Assembly (NCBI RefSeq): GCF_030272615.1 | Contig: NC_081409.1 | Span: 238,231,832-238,295,831 of the forward strand | From: Cryptomeria japonica | Taxonomy: Eukaryota > Streptophyta > Pinopsida > Cupressales > Cupressaceae | Reading direction: 5' to 3' | Length of the DNA: 64,000 bases | Part shown: positions 24,602-36,761 of the stretch, piece by piece | How the letters are laid out: the number at the start of each line of letters is the position of its first letter | How positions within the stretch are numbered: the stretch's first letter is position 1 | The notes under the pieces: model-generated | Seen by the model: the letters and a program-made list of their open reading frames with translations, nothing else | Database searches by the model: none | What the model was told of the DNA's origin: nothing | Made by a program: the position numbers and the translations under genes

Positions 24602-26091
24602 ATTAGAACAAAGTTTCATGGTAATTATTTCATAATTCAAATAAGAAAAAACAATATTCATAAGAAAAGTACATAGTATTAAAGACTTTTTAAATATTTT
24701 ATAAAAAATGACAATAAGTGTTATGAATGCATTATCCTACAATAGTTACATATTTATAGCCTTACCTTAACACTAAACTCTAATTAACTATAACCTTAAC
24801 CCCTAAACCTAATCTCTCTAATTAAATGCAAACCCTAACCTAATCTTAAAGTTAACTCTAATCATCTAGTTTTTAAATTTTTCAAATTATATCATAAAAG
24901 TTTAAACCCTTAATTAATTTTTTGGTTTGATTACCATTAGGGTTTGATAAACATTCAAAAGCATACTCTAATCATTTAAATTTATATAAGTTTTAGTTTT
25001 AAATTTATTCTACAACTAATTGTTGATTCATTTAACAACATTTAAAAATAAATTTATTTTAATTTTAAAATTTGAATTGATTTTCATGCAAAAACAAAAA
25101 GGGTAGAATAGAAATTTTGTTAATATATTTAGATTAATTTTTTTTCTTTTTTCAATTTCACAACTAAAAGCATACTCTAACAATTTAATATCAATTAACT
25201 TTTACTAATGCCTATAGAGTATAAGTTTAACTTTTATTTTAAAATATATAAATAATTTACATATTACATAAATAAGTATAAGAAAAAAATAGAAATATCA
25301 AATTACTATTGATGATACTCATTTATTCTTAATCTAATATATTTATTAATAAATTATATTTTGATACAACCTTTGTTAATTTTATTATTATTCAAATAAT
25401 TTTTAAATGTTTTATTGATGTTTCAAATTATTTTATAAAGGTTAAACCCTTAATTAAGTATTTTATTTTATTAACATTAGAGTTTGATAAGAATTCAACA
25501 AAGATTTTGCCTTAATTAACTGTTAGGGTTAGGGCTATAATAAAGGTTGTGTGTAAGAAACTTTAAATTATTTTAAAATGTCTATATTTTAAATTTATAG
25601 TAAAAATATCATTTCAATTAAAAGAGAGTTTAAGCTTAAAATGTCTTTATGTCATTAGAACAAAGTTTCAACGTAATTATTTCATAAAAAATATTAAAAT
25701 AAGGAAACAAAATATTCATAAGAAAAGTACATAATAATAAAGAGTCTTTTAATATTTTATAAAAAATGATTATAAGTGTTATGAATACATTATCCTACAA
25801 TAGTTACCTATTAGCTTACCAAACTAAACTCTAATTAACTATAACCTTAACCCCTAAACTTAATCTCTCTAATTGAATGCCAACCCTAACCTAACCTTAA
25901 AGTTAACTCTAACAATATAATTTTAAAATTTTTAAAATTATATTGTAAAGGTTAAACCCTTAATTAATATTTTGGTTTGATTACCATTAGGCTTTGATAA
26001 ACATTAAAAGCATACTCTAATCATTGAAAGTTATCTAAGTTTTAGTTTTAAATTTATTCTAAAACTAATTATTGATTCATTTAACAACATT
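24601..26091. repeat. ~1.05-kb spaced tandem duplication in AT-rich DNA
   Basis: Bases 24601-25043 recur at 25653-26091 (offset about 1,050 bp). Both begin CATTAGAACAAAGTTTCA, pass through TTATGAATNCATTATCCTAC, AACCTTAACCCCTAAAC and TTGGTTTGATTACCATTAG, and end GATTCATTTAACAACAT. CCCTAA-like words already appear in the unit, so it looks like the transition from AT-rich DNA into the telomere-like satellite. The 600 bp between the copies is AT-rich with no gene. Confidence 0.88.
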
Positions 26092-29000
26092 AAAAAAACA
26101 CAAACCCTAACTATAATGAAAACCTTAACATAATAAAACCCTCGCCTTGACAATCTCTAATCTAGACTCGATTGAACTCTAAACCACAACTTGACCCTAA
26201 ACTTAAATATAACCCTAACTTCACCCTTACTACAATCCTAACCCTAACCCTTAACACGAACACTTAACCTATGATACAAACACTAACCCTTGAGATAATC
26301 CTAAACGTAAGTCTAATCCTAAGCCTAACCATAATCTTAACCCTATCCTTAACCTTAACCCTAACCATTAGCCTAACTCTAACAATGATGTAAACCCTAA
26401 CTACAATTCTAACCCTAACCCTTAAAACCGTAACTCTAACCCTCTAATATAAATCTTAAATCCTTAACCCCAATGCTAATATTGTGATATTTAAACCCTA
26501 ACCCTAAACACAAAACTAACCATAATCGTAAATCCTAATCCTAACCCTAATCATAATCCCATGATATAAAGCCTAACCCTAGAAATAATCATAATAATAA
26601 CACTAAATACTAATCTTAACAACAATTGTACACCTAACCCTAACCTTAATCCTAAATCTAAAACCTAACCATTAACCTAACCCTAACGATGATGTAAACC
26701 CGTACTGCAATCCTAATCCTAACCATTAACCTAACCCTAAAAGTGATGCAAACCATAAATATAAACCCAAACTATAACCATAACAATAAACATAAACCCT
26801 AAATCCTAAGCCTAACCATAATCTTAATCCTTTCCCTAACCTTAATCCTAACCATGATATAAATCTAAACCCTAACCTTAACAATGATGTAAACCCTAAC
26901 TATAATCCTAACTCTAACCCTTAACCATAACTCTAACCCTTAACCCTAACTCTAACCCTCTAATATAAACCCTAACCCTAACATTGTGATATAAACTATA
27001 CCCCTAAACATAAAATTAACCATAATCGTAAATCCTAATCCTAACCCTGATCCTAAGCCCATGATATAAACCCTAACCCTAGAAATAATCATAACAGTAA
27101 CATTAAATCCCAACCCTAACAATAATCGTAACACTAACCCTAACTATAAACTTAAACCCTAAATCCAAAACCTAACCATTAACCTAACCCTAACAATGAC
27201 GTAAACCCTTACTACAATCCTAACCCTAACCATTAACCTAACCCTAAAAGTGATGCAAACCATAACCATTAGCCAAAACCTAACCCTAACCATGTTGTAA
27301 ATCCAAACTGTACCCATTAACTTAACCCTAACAATGATATAAACCATAAACATAATCTTAATCCTAACCCTAACCCTATGATATAAACCCTAACCTTGCA
27401 CATAATCCTAAACATAACCCTAAATCCTAAGCATAACCATAATCTTAACCCTATATGTAACCTTAACCCTAACCATGATATAAATCCAAACCCTAACCAT
27501 TAGCCTAACCCTAACAATGATGTAAACCTTGACTACAATCCTAACCCTAACCCTTAAAACTGTAACTCTAAGCCTCTAATATAAACCTTAAACCCTTAAC
27601 CCCAATCCTAATGTTGTGATATAAACCCTAACCCTAAACACAAAACTAACCATAATCGTAAATCCTAATCCTAACCCTAATCATAATCCCATGATATAAA
27701 GCCTAACCCTAGAAATAATCATAACAATAACACTAAATACTAATCGTAACAACAATTGTAAACCTAACCCTAACCTTAACCCTAAATCCAAAACCTAACC
27801 ATTAACCTAACCCTAACGATGATGTAAACCTGTACTGCAATCCTAATCCTAACCATTAACCTAACCCTAAAAGTGATGCAAACCATAAATATAAATCCAA
27901 ACCATAACCATAACAATAAATATAAACCCTAACCCTAGACACAATCCTAAATGTAACCCTAAATCCTAAGCCTAACCATAATCTTAACCCTTTCCCTAAC
28001 TTTAATCCTAACCATGATATAAATCTAAACCCTAACCATTAGCCTAACCTTAACAATATTGTAAACCCTAACTATAATCCTAACCCTGACCCTTAACCCT
28101 AACTCTAACCCTCTAATATAAACCCTAACCCTAACATTGTGATATAAATCGTACCCCTAAACATAAAATTAACCATAATCATAAATCCTAATCCTAACCT
28201 TGATCCTAAGCCCATGATATAAACCCTAACCCTAGAAATAATCATAACAGTAACATTAAATCCTGGTCCTAACAATAATTGTAACCCTAACCCTAACTCT
28301 AACCTTAAACCCTAAATCCAAAACCTAACCATTAACCTAACCCTAACAATGATGTAAACCCTTACTACAATCCTAACCCTAAAAGTGATGCAAACCATAA
28401 CCATTAGCCAGACCCTAACCCTAACCATGTTGTAAATCCAAACTGTATCCATTAACTTAACCCTAACAATGATATAAACCATAAACATAATCCTAATCCT
28501 AACCCTAACCCTATGATATAAACCCTAACCTTGGACATAATCCTAAACATAACCCTAAATCCTAAGCATAACCACAATCTTAACCCTAAACCTAGCCTTA
28601 ACCCTAACCATGATGTAAATGCAAACCCTAACCATTAACCCAACCCTAAAAGTGATGCAAAACACAACTATAACCCTAACCCTAACCCCTAACCCTAAGT
28701 CTAACCCTATTATATAAACCCTAGCCCTACACATAATCCTAAGCATAACCATAAATCATAAGCCTAAGCATACTCTTGACCCTGGCCCTAACCCTAACCA
28801 TTAACGTAAACCTAAGAATGATGTAATATCTATCTATAATCCTAACCCTAACCCTTAACCCTATGATATAAACCCTAACCATAGACATAACCCTAACCAT
28901 AATTCTAAATATTAATCCTTTGAACCACAATCATAAACTTAACTATAACCCTAACCCTAATGCTAATCCTAACCCTAATGTTGTGATATAAACCCTAACC

Positions 29001-30580
29001 CTAAATGTAAAACTAACCATTATCATAAATCCTAATCATAACCCTAATCTTAATCTCATGATATAAACCCTAAACCTAGAAATAATCATAACAATAATAC
29101 TACATCCTAAGCCTAACCATTCACCTAATTCTAACAATGATATAAACCCTTACTGCAACCATAACCCTGACCATTAACCTAACCCTAAAAGTGATACAAA
29201 CCATAACTATAACCCTAACCTTGACCCTTAACCCTGAGTATAACCCTATGATATACATCCCAACCCTACACATAATCCTAACCATAACCATAAATCCTAA
29301 GCCTAAACACAGTCTTAACCCTAACCCTAACCCTGACTCTAACCATTAACCTAACCCTAACAATGATGTAAAATCTATCTAGAATCCTAACCCTAACCCT
29401 AATCCTAAAATATAAATCCTAACCCTAGACATAACCTTAACCATAATTATAAATGTTAAGCCTAACCACAATCTTAAACTTAACCATAACCCTAATCATT
29501 GTGCTAACCCTCACCCTAACACGGTGATGTATAAACTGTAACCCTAAACATAAAAATAACCATAAATATAAATCCTAATCCTAACCACAATCTTAACCCT
29601 AACCCTAATCATGATGTAAATCCAAACCCTAACCATTAAACTCACCCTAACAATGATGTAAAACCTACCTATAATCCTAATCCTAACCCATAAACATAAC
29701 CACCCTAGCCCTATGATATAAAGGTCGTAACCCTACATATAATCATAACCATAACCCTAAATCCTAAGCCTAACCATAATTTTAACATTAATTGTAACAC
29801 TAAACATGATGTAAATCCAAACCCTAACCATTAACCTAACCCTAAAAATGATGTAAACCCTAACTATAATCCTAAACCTAATCCTTAACCCTAACCCTAA
29901 CCGCAATCATAACCCTAACCTTATGATATAAACTCTAATCATAGAGATAATCCTAACCATATACATAAAAATTAAGCCTAAATAGAACCTTAACCCTAAC
30001 CATTAACCTAACCATAACAATGATGCAAACCCTAACTATAATCCTAACTCTAACCTTAACCCTAGACATAATCCTTAGCATAATGATAAATCCAAAGCCT
30101 AACCACAATCTTAACCCTATCCCTAATCCTAATCATGAAGTAAATCCAAACCCTAATCATTAACCTAACCCTAACAATGATGTAAACCCTAACTATAATC
30201 CTAACCCTAATCATAGCCCTATAATATAAACCATAACCCTACACATAATCTAACCACAACCTAAATCCTAGCCTAATCACAATCTTAACGCTAACCGTAA
30301 CACTAAACATGATGTAAATCCAAACCCTGACCATTAACCTAACCTCAACAATGATGTAAACCCTAACTACAACCATAACCCTAACCCTAATAGCAAGACA
30401 AAATGAACCCTATACCTTATTGAATTAGGCCTACTATTTTAAACCAAATCAAATCCTAACCCTAATAGTAAACCATAATGAACCCTAATCCTTATTGAAT
30501 TAGGCCTACTATTTTGATTCCAATCCTAACTATAATTATAAATCTAGAATTGAACCAAATGGAATCCTAAATCTAACACT
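26092..30580. repeat. Degenerate telomere-like (CCCTAA) satellite with higher-order repeat structure
   Basis: About 4.5 kb dominated by AACCCTAACCCTAA-like words on the plus strand (TTAGGG-like on minus), interrupted by punctuating phrases such as ATGATATAAACC, ATGATGTAAACCC, AATCCTAAGCCTAACC and ACCATTAACC. The punctuation recurs in fixed order. A segment starting GATGTAAACC(C/T)T at 26387 repeats at 27519 (1,132 bp), and ACATTGTGATATAAA at 26981 repeats at 28134 (1,153 bp). ATTGTGATAT-type landmarks lie at 26481, 26983, 27613, 28136, 28980 and 29522, so ~0.5- and ~0.63-kb subunits alternate. The third period is more decayed. Most units are hexameric, although plant telomeres are typically TTTAGGG. 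Minus-strand open frames rich in Val-Arg-Val are the repeat translated, not genes. Confidence 0.93.
30381..30535. repeat. ~76-bp tandem duplication at the right edge of the satellite
   Basis: CTTATTGAATTAGGCCTACTATTTT occurs twice about 77 bp apart, each preceded by CCTAATAG and AATGAACCCTA. It closes the telomere-like block before ordinary AT-rich sequence. Confidence 0.8.
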
Positions 30581-30659
30581 GTACCAATACAAAATATACA
30601 ACAATATATAATTTGAAATTAGTTTACGTCATGTCTTTCAATTCATGCTGCTACTGCTA

Positions 30660-30822
30660 CTAGCTTATATATATTTAATAATATATATAAAATAAGCCGA
30701 GAGATATTCTTCTCGACGCGCCTATTGCCATTTAATGTTGATAAATTAATAAAAAAATAGGCGCCTCTAGAAGGATATCTCTCTGCTTATTCTATATATA
30801 TTATTAAATATATATAAGCTAG
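30660..30822. repeat. Foldback: 67-bp inverted repeats with 29-bp loop
   Basis: The arms 30660-30726 and 30756-30822 are inverted copies with few mismatches. The outer part is CTAGCTTATATATATTTAAT and the inner part ends GGCGCCTATT on the loop side. The right arm stops at 30822 and the right 168-bp direct repeat starts at 30823, with nothing between. A MITE or foldback transposon is possible. So is a hairpin left by an aberrant repair or replication event. I see no clear target-site duplication. Confidence 0.9.
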
Positions 30823-30990
30823 TTTATTTTTCTTTTGGTTTGTTATTGGTCAAACATTTTAAATTACTTTTGGAGAAATAAAAACTCCAAGAAATTATGC
30901 TTTGGCCAATCACAAATCAAATAAACATTAAATTTCGTGCAAAATAAAAAATATTAAAATCAAACCATAATAACATATACAATTTATTTC
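30823..30990. repeat. 168-bp direct repeat, right border of the telomere-like block
   Basis: Partner of 24434-24601, with 166 of 168 positions identical. It begins immediately after the right arm of the 67-bp foldback. After 30990 the two copies diverge completely (left continues CATTAGAACA, right continues TTTAATAACA), so the end of homology is sharp. Confidence 0.95.
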
Positions 30991-31687
30991 TTTAATAACA
31001 CAGTTTCCAAAGACTAAATTAATTATAAAAAGCTCACTGAAAACATTAGTCTCCTGCCTATAAAGGCAGGGACTAATAAAAGCTAAACTAAATTTGTTTA
31101 GGGAGTTTAAAATCTCTCATGTATTGAAATGGAAATGGGGTGGTAGATGTATTATCAAAGTGGGCCTCCACATTTCATTCAAACTGCAAGGATGAAGTGG
31201 GGTAAAAAATGACGCCTGGTGGCTCATGAATATGTGTGAGAGGACAATGGAAAGTGGCTCATGAATATGTGTGAGGCGTCATAAAAGAGGTTGTTTTTAC
31301 TATGAGTGTGACAAAGGACAAGGAGAGTATGGCAGGGTGGAAGCTGAATTTTTCTAAGGATGACTATTGGAAGGGGCAGTAAGGAGGATATACAACAATT
31401 TTTATTTACAAATTTAAATTACTATCGGCATATATTAGTGTTGTTTAAGTTTTGTATATTTGACAATAGGCCTTTATGAAGATTGTTCATATTATTTTTT
31501 TATATATATTATGGGGTGAAGAAGGGTTTATATATGTATATACAATGATTTTGTTATTTTTTTTAAATGGGGTTTATTGGAGACTTTATATTTTCATGCT
31601 GAAATCGGTGGTAAAAACACATACTCAATTTTTTGCACTATTTTTTGAGACTCAATATAATATTAATTTTTATGGATAAAAAAAAAA
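30991..31687. other. No recognisable feature
   Basis: A flank between the telomere-like block and the outer Copia 3' LTR. A duplicated phrase GTGGCTCATGAATATGTGTGAG occurs at about 31210 and 31255. Open frames are short and hydrophobic (AT-driven). I see no gene. Confidence 0.5.
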
Positions 31688-32309
31688 TGTTCCTCTCTTC
31701 ATAAAATATCTTTCATAAATATAGCATAAATTTGCTCCAACGTCTTCCACAAAATTGAGATTAAATAAAACTCATAAATCTGCTCAATTTTTTCTAACAA
31801 GTCTACTTGAATATCCTCTTATTTATGCTCTTCATACACAAAAATATTCTTGAGTTTCTTGTTTTTGAATAACCCTCAAGAGTCTTCTATTTATACTCTC
31901 GACCATGCACCTTTTCACCAAAAGACATGCCTCTCTAAGGTGGTCAACCAAAAGGGATGAATATAGTTTTTATTAATTTAATTGCTTTGCCCAAGGTGGG
32001 TATTAGCACAAGGAGGCCATCTCTCTTTGGGACACAACACAAATATTAATTTAAAATTGAATTAGTTTCCCTTAGGAAGGGAAAAATCTTATGAGGGAGT
32101 CATCCAAAATAAAAATATTATTTTTGTATTTTTAATTCTCCTTCAAGCATGGAAGTTAATCATTAAATTCTTGTTCAATTTAATAATTAAATTACCTCTC
32201 ACATTGATCAACAAAATCTTCATCATAGTGCACCATAAATTTGGCATAACTTCTTTAACCATTATCCCATTGATTTTATCTTTGAAATCAATGACAATAA
32301 TCCAATAAA
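31688..32309 (-). repeat. 3' LTR of outer Copia
   Basis: Minus-strand LTR beginning near TTATTGGATTATTG at 32309 and ending GAGGAACA at 31688, so a CA end is present while the TG start is decayed. It matches 47733-48260 over about 530 bp (for example GGAGAATTAAAAA-type and CAAGGTGGGT landmarks). A purine-rich ACCAAAGGGGAAG abuts its upper end and is the likely polypurine tract. Confidence 0.8.
31889..31896 (-). promoter_or_regulatory. TATA box in the outer Copia LTR
   Basis: The minus strand reads TATAAATAGAAGAC, a good match to the plant TATA consensus, placed mid-LTR where Copia promoters lie. The corresponding site in the other LTR (about 47840) is mutated to CATAACTAG. Confidence 0.5.
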
Positions 32310-32504
32310 CTTCCCCTTTGGTCATTGATTGCAACCATGTAAAAACTAATATTCTAAAACTAGATCAGACACTTCTGATTGAAATACTCTCCCTTACTCT
32401 ACTTCCCCCCCTTTGACACTAATGGAAATAGGATATCTTGGCCTAACTAAATAAGACAATAAATAGCTCCCCTCAAATACATGCTTCCTTTTAAAAAGCT
32501 TTGA

Positions 32505-35480
32505 TTACTGAATGAGAGTGTCATAACTCCTAATTTCTCCCTTAGGTACTCAAAAGTCTCTTTTAGAAAAGGCTTTGTAAAAATATCCACAATCAATTCG
32601 CTTGTAGAAATGTACTTCGAATTCACTTGTTGATCAACGACCTACTCTTTTTAAGAAGTGATATTTAATTCCAGAATATGCTTTGTCTTGGAGTGGATAA
32701 CTAGATTCTTTGAAATATTGATTCCACTTGTATTGTCACAAAATATGGAGATGGGATTCTTGTCCTCAACCTTAATATCTTTCAGATTCTATATCATCCA
32801 TAGAACCTATGTGCAACAAGTTGTTGTTGCAATACATTATGTTGTAGATAAGGAAACTAAAACCAATTACTTACTTAACCAAGATACCAAACTGTTATTA
32901 AGAAACAATGCTCCCTTACAAGTAATTTTTATGTCATCAATACTACTAACCCAATCTGCATATGTATATGTTGTAAGGGAAGAGGATGCCACAACCCAAA
33001 ATCCATAGTGCCCTTTATATATTTGAATAATATTTTGATTGCATGCCATGAGTTTCCTTTGGTGCTCCCTAAAATATTTGATGAAACCAATTGCTTGCAT
33101 AATATTAAGCCTTACAGGTGTCATATATAATAAAATTCCAATCATAGACATGTATAGAGTTTGCTTAGCATTAGGAGATTCATCATCCTTACCCAATTTG
33201 GATCTAGTAATTATGGAAGTTCTCACTAGATTGTAGTGTTCTATCTTGAATTTCAACATCTCCTTGATATACTTGTTTGTAAAATAAATATCCCCTTATC
33301 TAATTGGGAAATTTTCATCCCGAATAAGAAGGATAACTCACCACGCATTGACATTTCAAAATCCTTCTGCATATTTGTGGCAAACTCTTTTCACATCTTG
33401 TCACTGTTATCCCCAAAAATAATGGCATCCACATAGACCACATGAATCAACAAATCATCTCCTTCATTCACAATACACAAATTGCTATTTGCAACTCCTC
33501 TTTAGAAGCCTTTCTCTTAAAACTAAGTCCTTAGGGCTTGTTTTAGTCCATATAGAACCTTCTTTACCCTGCAAAAATAGTCCTTGTTCTTTGATAGGAT
33601 TATGATTGTTCAATGTATACTTCTTCCTCTAGGTTTCCATTTAGAAAAGTTGATTTTACATCCATTTGGTAGACTTTAAAGTTCATAAAACTGGCAAGGG
33701 CTAAAACATCCTTATAGCTTCCATATGAGCAATAGAAGCAAAGGTTTCTTCAAAATCAATTCCTTCAACTTGACCATATCCCTTTAGTACCAATATTTCC
33801 TTGTTCCTTACAACTTGGCCATCCTCATTTAGTTTGTTTATGAAAACGCACTTAGTGCTAATCACAATTTTGTCCTTGGGTCTTGGGACAAGCTCCCAAG
33901 TTTCATATTTCTTGATTTGAGCTAATTCCTCTTCCATAGCCTTTATCCAATGCTTGTCTTCACTTGTTTCTATAAAGTTCTTTGGTTCTAGTTTGGAGAA
34001 CAAACATAGTTTTGCATGTTTTGATGTGCTAGCAAGTCCTTTTCTTATTTGATTTTTTGTGCCTTTTCTTTAAACAATAATCTAATCTTCAAGATGATTC
34101 TTTGGAAAAAATCTAGATGGTGTCTTGGGTGGTGCTTTTGATGGTGTCTTTGGATTTATTTTCTTCACTTCTCCAGTTTCAATATCTTCTTCTTTGCATC
34201 TTTCTTCCTTTTGATACTCAATTTATTGTACTATCTTCTTTTGATGGATTTCTTTGTCAAATTTCACATTAGCACTTTCAACGACTTTGTGAAATCTTTT
34301 TTATAGCATTTTTAAGCTTTACTCCTTGTGGAATATCAAGGAAGATACCTTCATCACTATTTGAATTAATTTTTTTTGAAATCTTGATCATTTCTTCTTG
34401 TATATCACTTGCTTCCAAAAACCTTGAAATATTTTACTAAAGCAGGCCTTGCCTTCCAAAGTTCATATTATGGATTTTTTCTATTGCTAACCCTAATTTA
34501 TGATTTGTTTTAAATGTAGACAACTCTATGAACTAATTCTCTCCAAAAAGTATCAAGTATATTGGATTCATTTAGCATGGTTCTTGTCATTTCTTAAATT
34601 GTTCAATTCTTCCTCTCAACTACTCTATTTTGTTGTGGAGTTCTTGCAACTAAATATTATCTTTTTATCCCATGTTGTTCACAAAAATCTTCAAATTCAT
34701 TTGAGGTAAATTATCCTCTTTTATCACATCTAAGACATTTTATCTTTAACTAGAGGATTTTAATTCCTTAAACTTCTCAAATGCTTCAATTTTTTCTTTA
34801 AGAAAAGCTATCGAAGTCATCCTGGAATAATCATCAATCAACAACATAAAATAACTCCCACCTTTCAATATTTTCATCCTCATTGGTGCACACAAATTAG
34901 TTTGAACAAGTTTCAAAGGCTTTGACATAGCATACTCCTTAGATTTAAAGTTTGACCTTGTTTTTTTTCCATATTGACATTGTTTGCAAATAATATTTGA
35001 AGACTTTTCTATCTTCAAAATGTGCCTTACAACTTGTTGATTGTTGATCTTCACAATGTTATTGAAAATTTTAGGTTTCCCATCCTCCTATTCCACAACC
35101 AACTTTCATCTTCTTTCCCCATATAACACTTTTCACTTCTAATTTTGTTTAGGGTTCAAAGATTATTGTTTATTCTATATGCATCTACTATCAATTTTCT
35201 TGTCTTTGATTTTACATCTTTCGGGAAGAAATATGAGAGTGTACCCTTGGTCACATATTTGACTTACACTTAGAATATTATACTTCAACCCTTCAACATA
35301 TAAAAAATTATTAGTTTTTGTTTTTCTATCATCTAGACTAAGTGTGCCTTTTCCTTTTACATTTGTTGTCGTGTTGTCCCTAAATTGTACTGTCACTTCA
35401 CTTAATTTCTTCGGGGAGATAAATTTTCTCATGTCACCAATCACAAGGGTCAAGAAACTACTATTAACATATAGCATTGG
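32505..35480 (-). pseudogene. Outer Copia pol remnant (pre-integrase, integrase, RT, RNase H)
   Basis: A minus-strand Copia polyprotein, heavily decayed with stops and frameshifts. Readable in order: MTGD-like protease edge and pre-integrase (LYVEGLKYNILSVSQICDQG, about 35290); integrase start (NLCAPMRMK and FMLLIDDYSRMTS, about 34870); integrase end (LRCDKRG and TPQQNRVVERKN, about 34640); RT start (DKHWIKAMEEELAQIKKYE and FEETFASIAHMEAIR, 34003-33701). The RT catalytic motif at about 33440 reads YVDA in place of YVDD. RNase H follows, ending DIFTKPFLKETFEYLREKLG (about 32580-32510). Because the polypurine tract and LTR follow directly, this is the true 3' end of the element. Confidence 0.85.
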
Positions 35481-36101
35481 TATTTTTCATCTTGATCATG
35501 TAGTGCAACTTATACAAGCATCGATCTTTCCTTCATTTCTTGCTCTTGCTTCTTCTTTCAAACCTTGTTTGATTCATCCTTTTTCTTGTCACAAACAGTG
35601 TCCTTCTTATTCTATCTCAATGTCTCAACAAAAGTACTACAAAATATTTCTATGTGCCCAAAATTGTTACAAGTATAACATATGACATTATATTCCATGA
35701 GAATTGAATAAATTATAATTCCTATTAGTATATTCAAAATAATTCCTTGTATGAGCTGTACAATTTACTAACTTATGACCAAACTGATTGCATAAAAAAG
35801 CGATAACCATGGAAATAATATTGAAACTTGGTTGCGTGTAGTGGCTATTTTTGAGAAAATGACCAATTGTAGTTGTCCATGTGTACCTTTGGAGGTTGAT
35901 TATTCTTCTGTGGGACTACGTTCTCCTCCTTTTTATGTTCCTCCTTCTTGTTCTCTTCCTTTTTGAGAGTCTTAGCATAGCATTTTGGATTTTCTTCATC
36001 CATCTTCTTTGGTTGATCCACAACATTAGAACTTGCAACATTCTTTATCTTCTTTTAATTTTCATCAAATCTGTGAGATTTTGCCAAGATCAAGGGCACA
36101 A
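35481..36101 (-). pseudogene. Outer Copia gag linker, zinc knuckle and protease edge
   Basis: The minus strand reads a Lys/Glu-rich linker (DEENPKCYAKTLKKEENKKE, about 35980-35900) and CYTCNNFGHIEIFC (about 35640-35680), a CX2CX4HX4C zinc knuckle that binds RNA in Gag. A second, damaged copy (YYFHGYRFF) lies just upstream at about 35800. Several stops interrupt. The frame ends abruptly at 36102 where the LTR of the inner Copia begins and resumes beyond about 41660. Confidence 0.75.
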
Positions 36102-36520
36102 TGAAAAGCATAAAGAGAGACAATAGAATGACAAGAACAAATTGTATTCTCATCAATATACAAATGATCAACTAGATTAACCAATACAATGAATATGAGC
36201 CTGCTTATAGAGGCAAGGCCATATGGATATATGAGCACACAATCATGACATGTGGCTCAATGAGAAACAAGGGTAGGTAAGAAATACTAGGGGTAGGTAG
36301 GAGAAATAATATAATATTCCACAAGAGGTGGATGACCCACCAAATGTGGAGTGTAAAAGGAAAATAAGACCACAAAAGGTGGAATTTCTCCTACAAGCTA
36401 TATCCCTATGTGCACACTTCCCTAAGTGTCTCATATCCAAACTACGAAGAGATGCACTATCCTAATTTAACTTAAGTAAAGTGTAATAATATCCATGATG
36501 AATATTTATTTACACCAACA
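36102..36520 (-). repeat. 3' LTR of inner Copia
   Basis: In minus orientation it begins TGTTGGTGTAAATAAATATT at 36520, right after a polypurine tract, and ends TTATGCTTTTCA at 36102, giving TG...CA and a length of about 419 bp. I cannot find a second copy at the 5' side (about 41240-41660), so the inner element seems to have lost its 5' LTR. Confidence 0.75.
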
Positions 36521-36534
36521 CCCCCCCTTAAGTG
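36521..36534 (-). promoter_or_regulatory. Polypurine tract of inner Copia
   Basis: The minus strand reads CTTAAGGGGGGG directly before the LTR start TGTTGG. This is the usual primer site for plus-strand DNA synthesis and fixes the LTR boundary. Confidence 0.75.
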
Positions 36535-36761
36535 CAACTTAGGGGAATGGAGACTCAAGTCAACAATGCAAGATGGGTCTCGGCTACTAGGCCATGATAG
36601 GTACCCATGTACAATATGCAAATGCAAGCAAAACTATGCAATGCAATCTCTTGCAAACGGAGAAATGGAGAAAAACTAGTGGGAAAAAACTCCCCCCCAA
36701 AAGAGAGATGAATGTACAAAAGACTCTCAAAGAAGAAGGACAAAACCTCAATGAGGAAAAA

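Noticed and set aside
26952-28930. Minus-strand open frames rich in Val-Arg-Val-Ile in the telomere-like block
   Set aside because: They are the CCCTAA-like satellite read in translation; no start context or domain, and the pattern follows the repeat period.
26092-30580. A true chromosome end
   Set aside because: Repeats are heavily degenerate, carry non-telomeric punctuation and are followed by more than 33 kb of ordinary TE DNA on the right, so this is interstitial.
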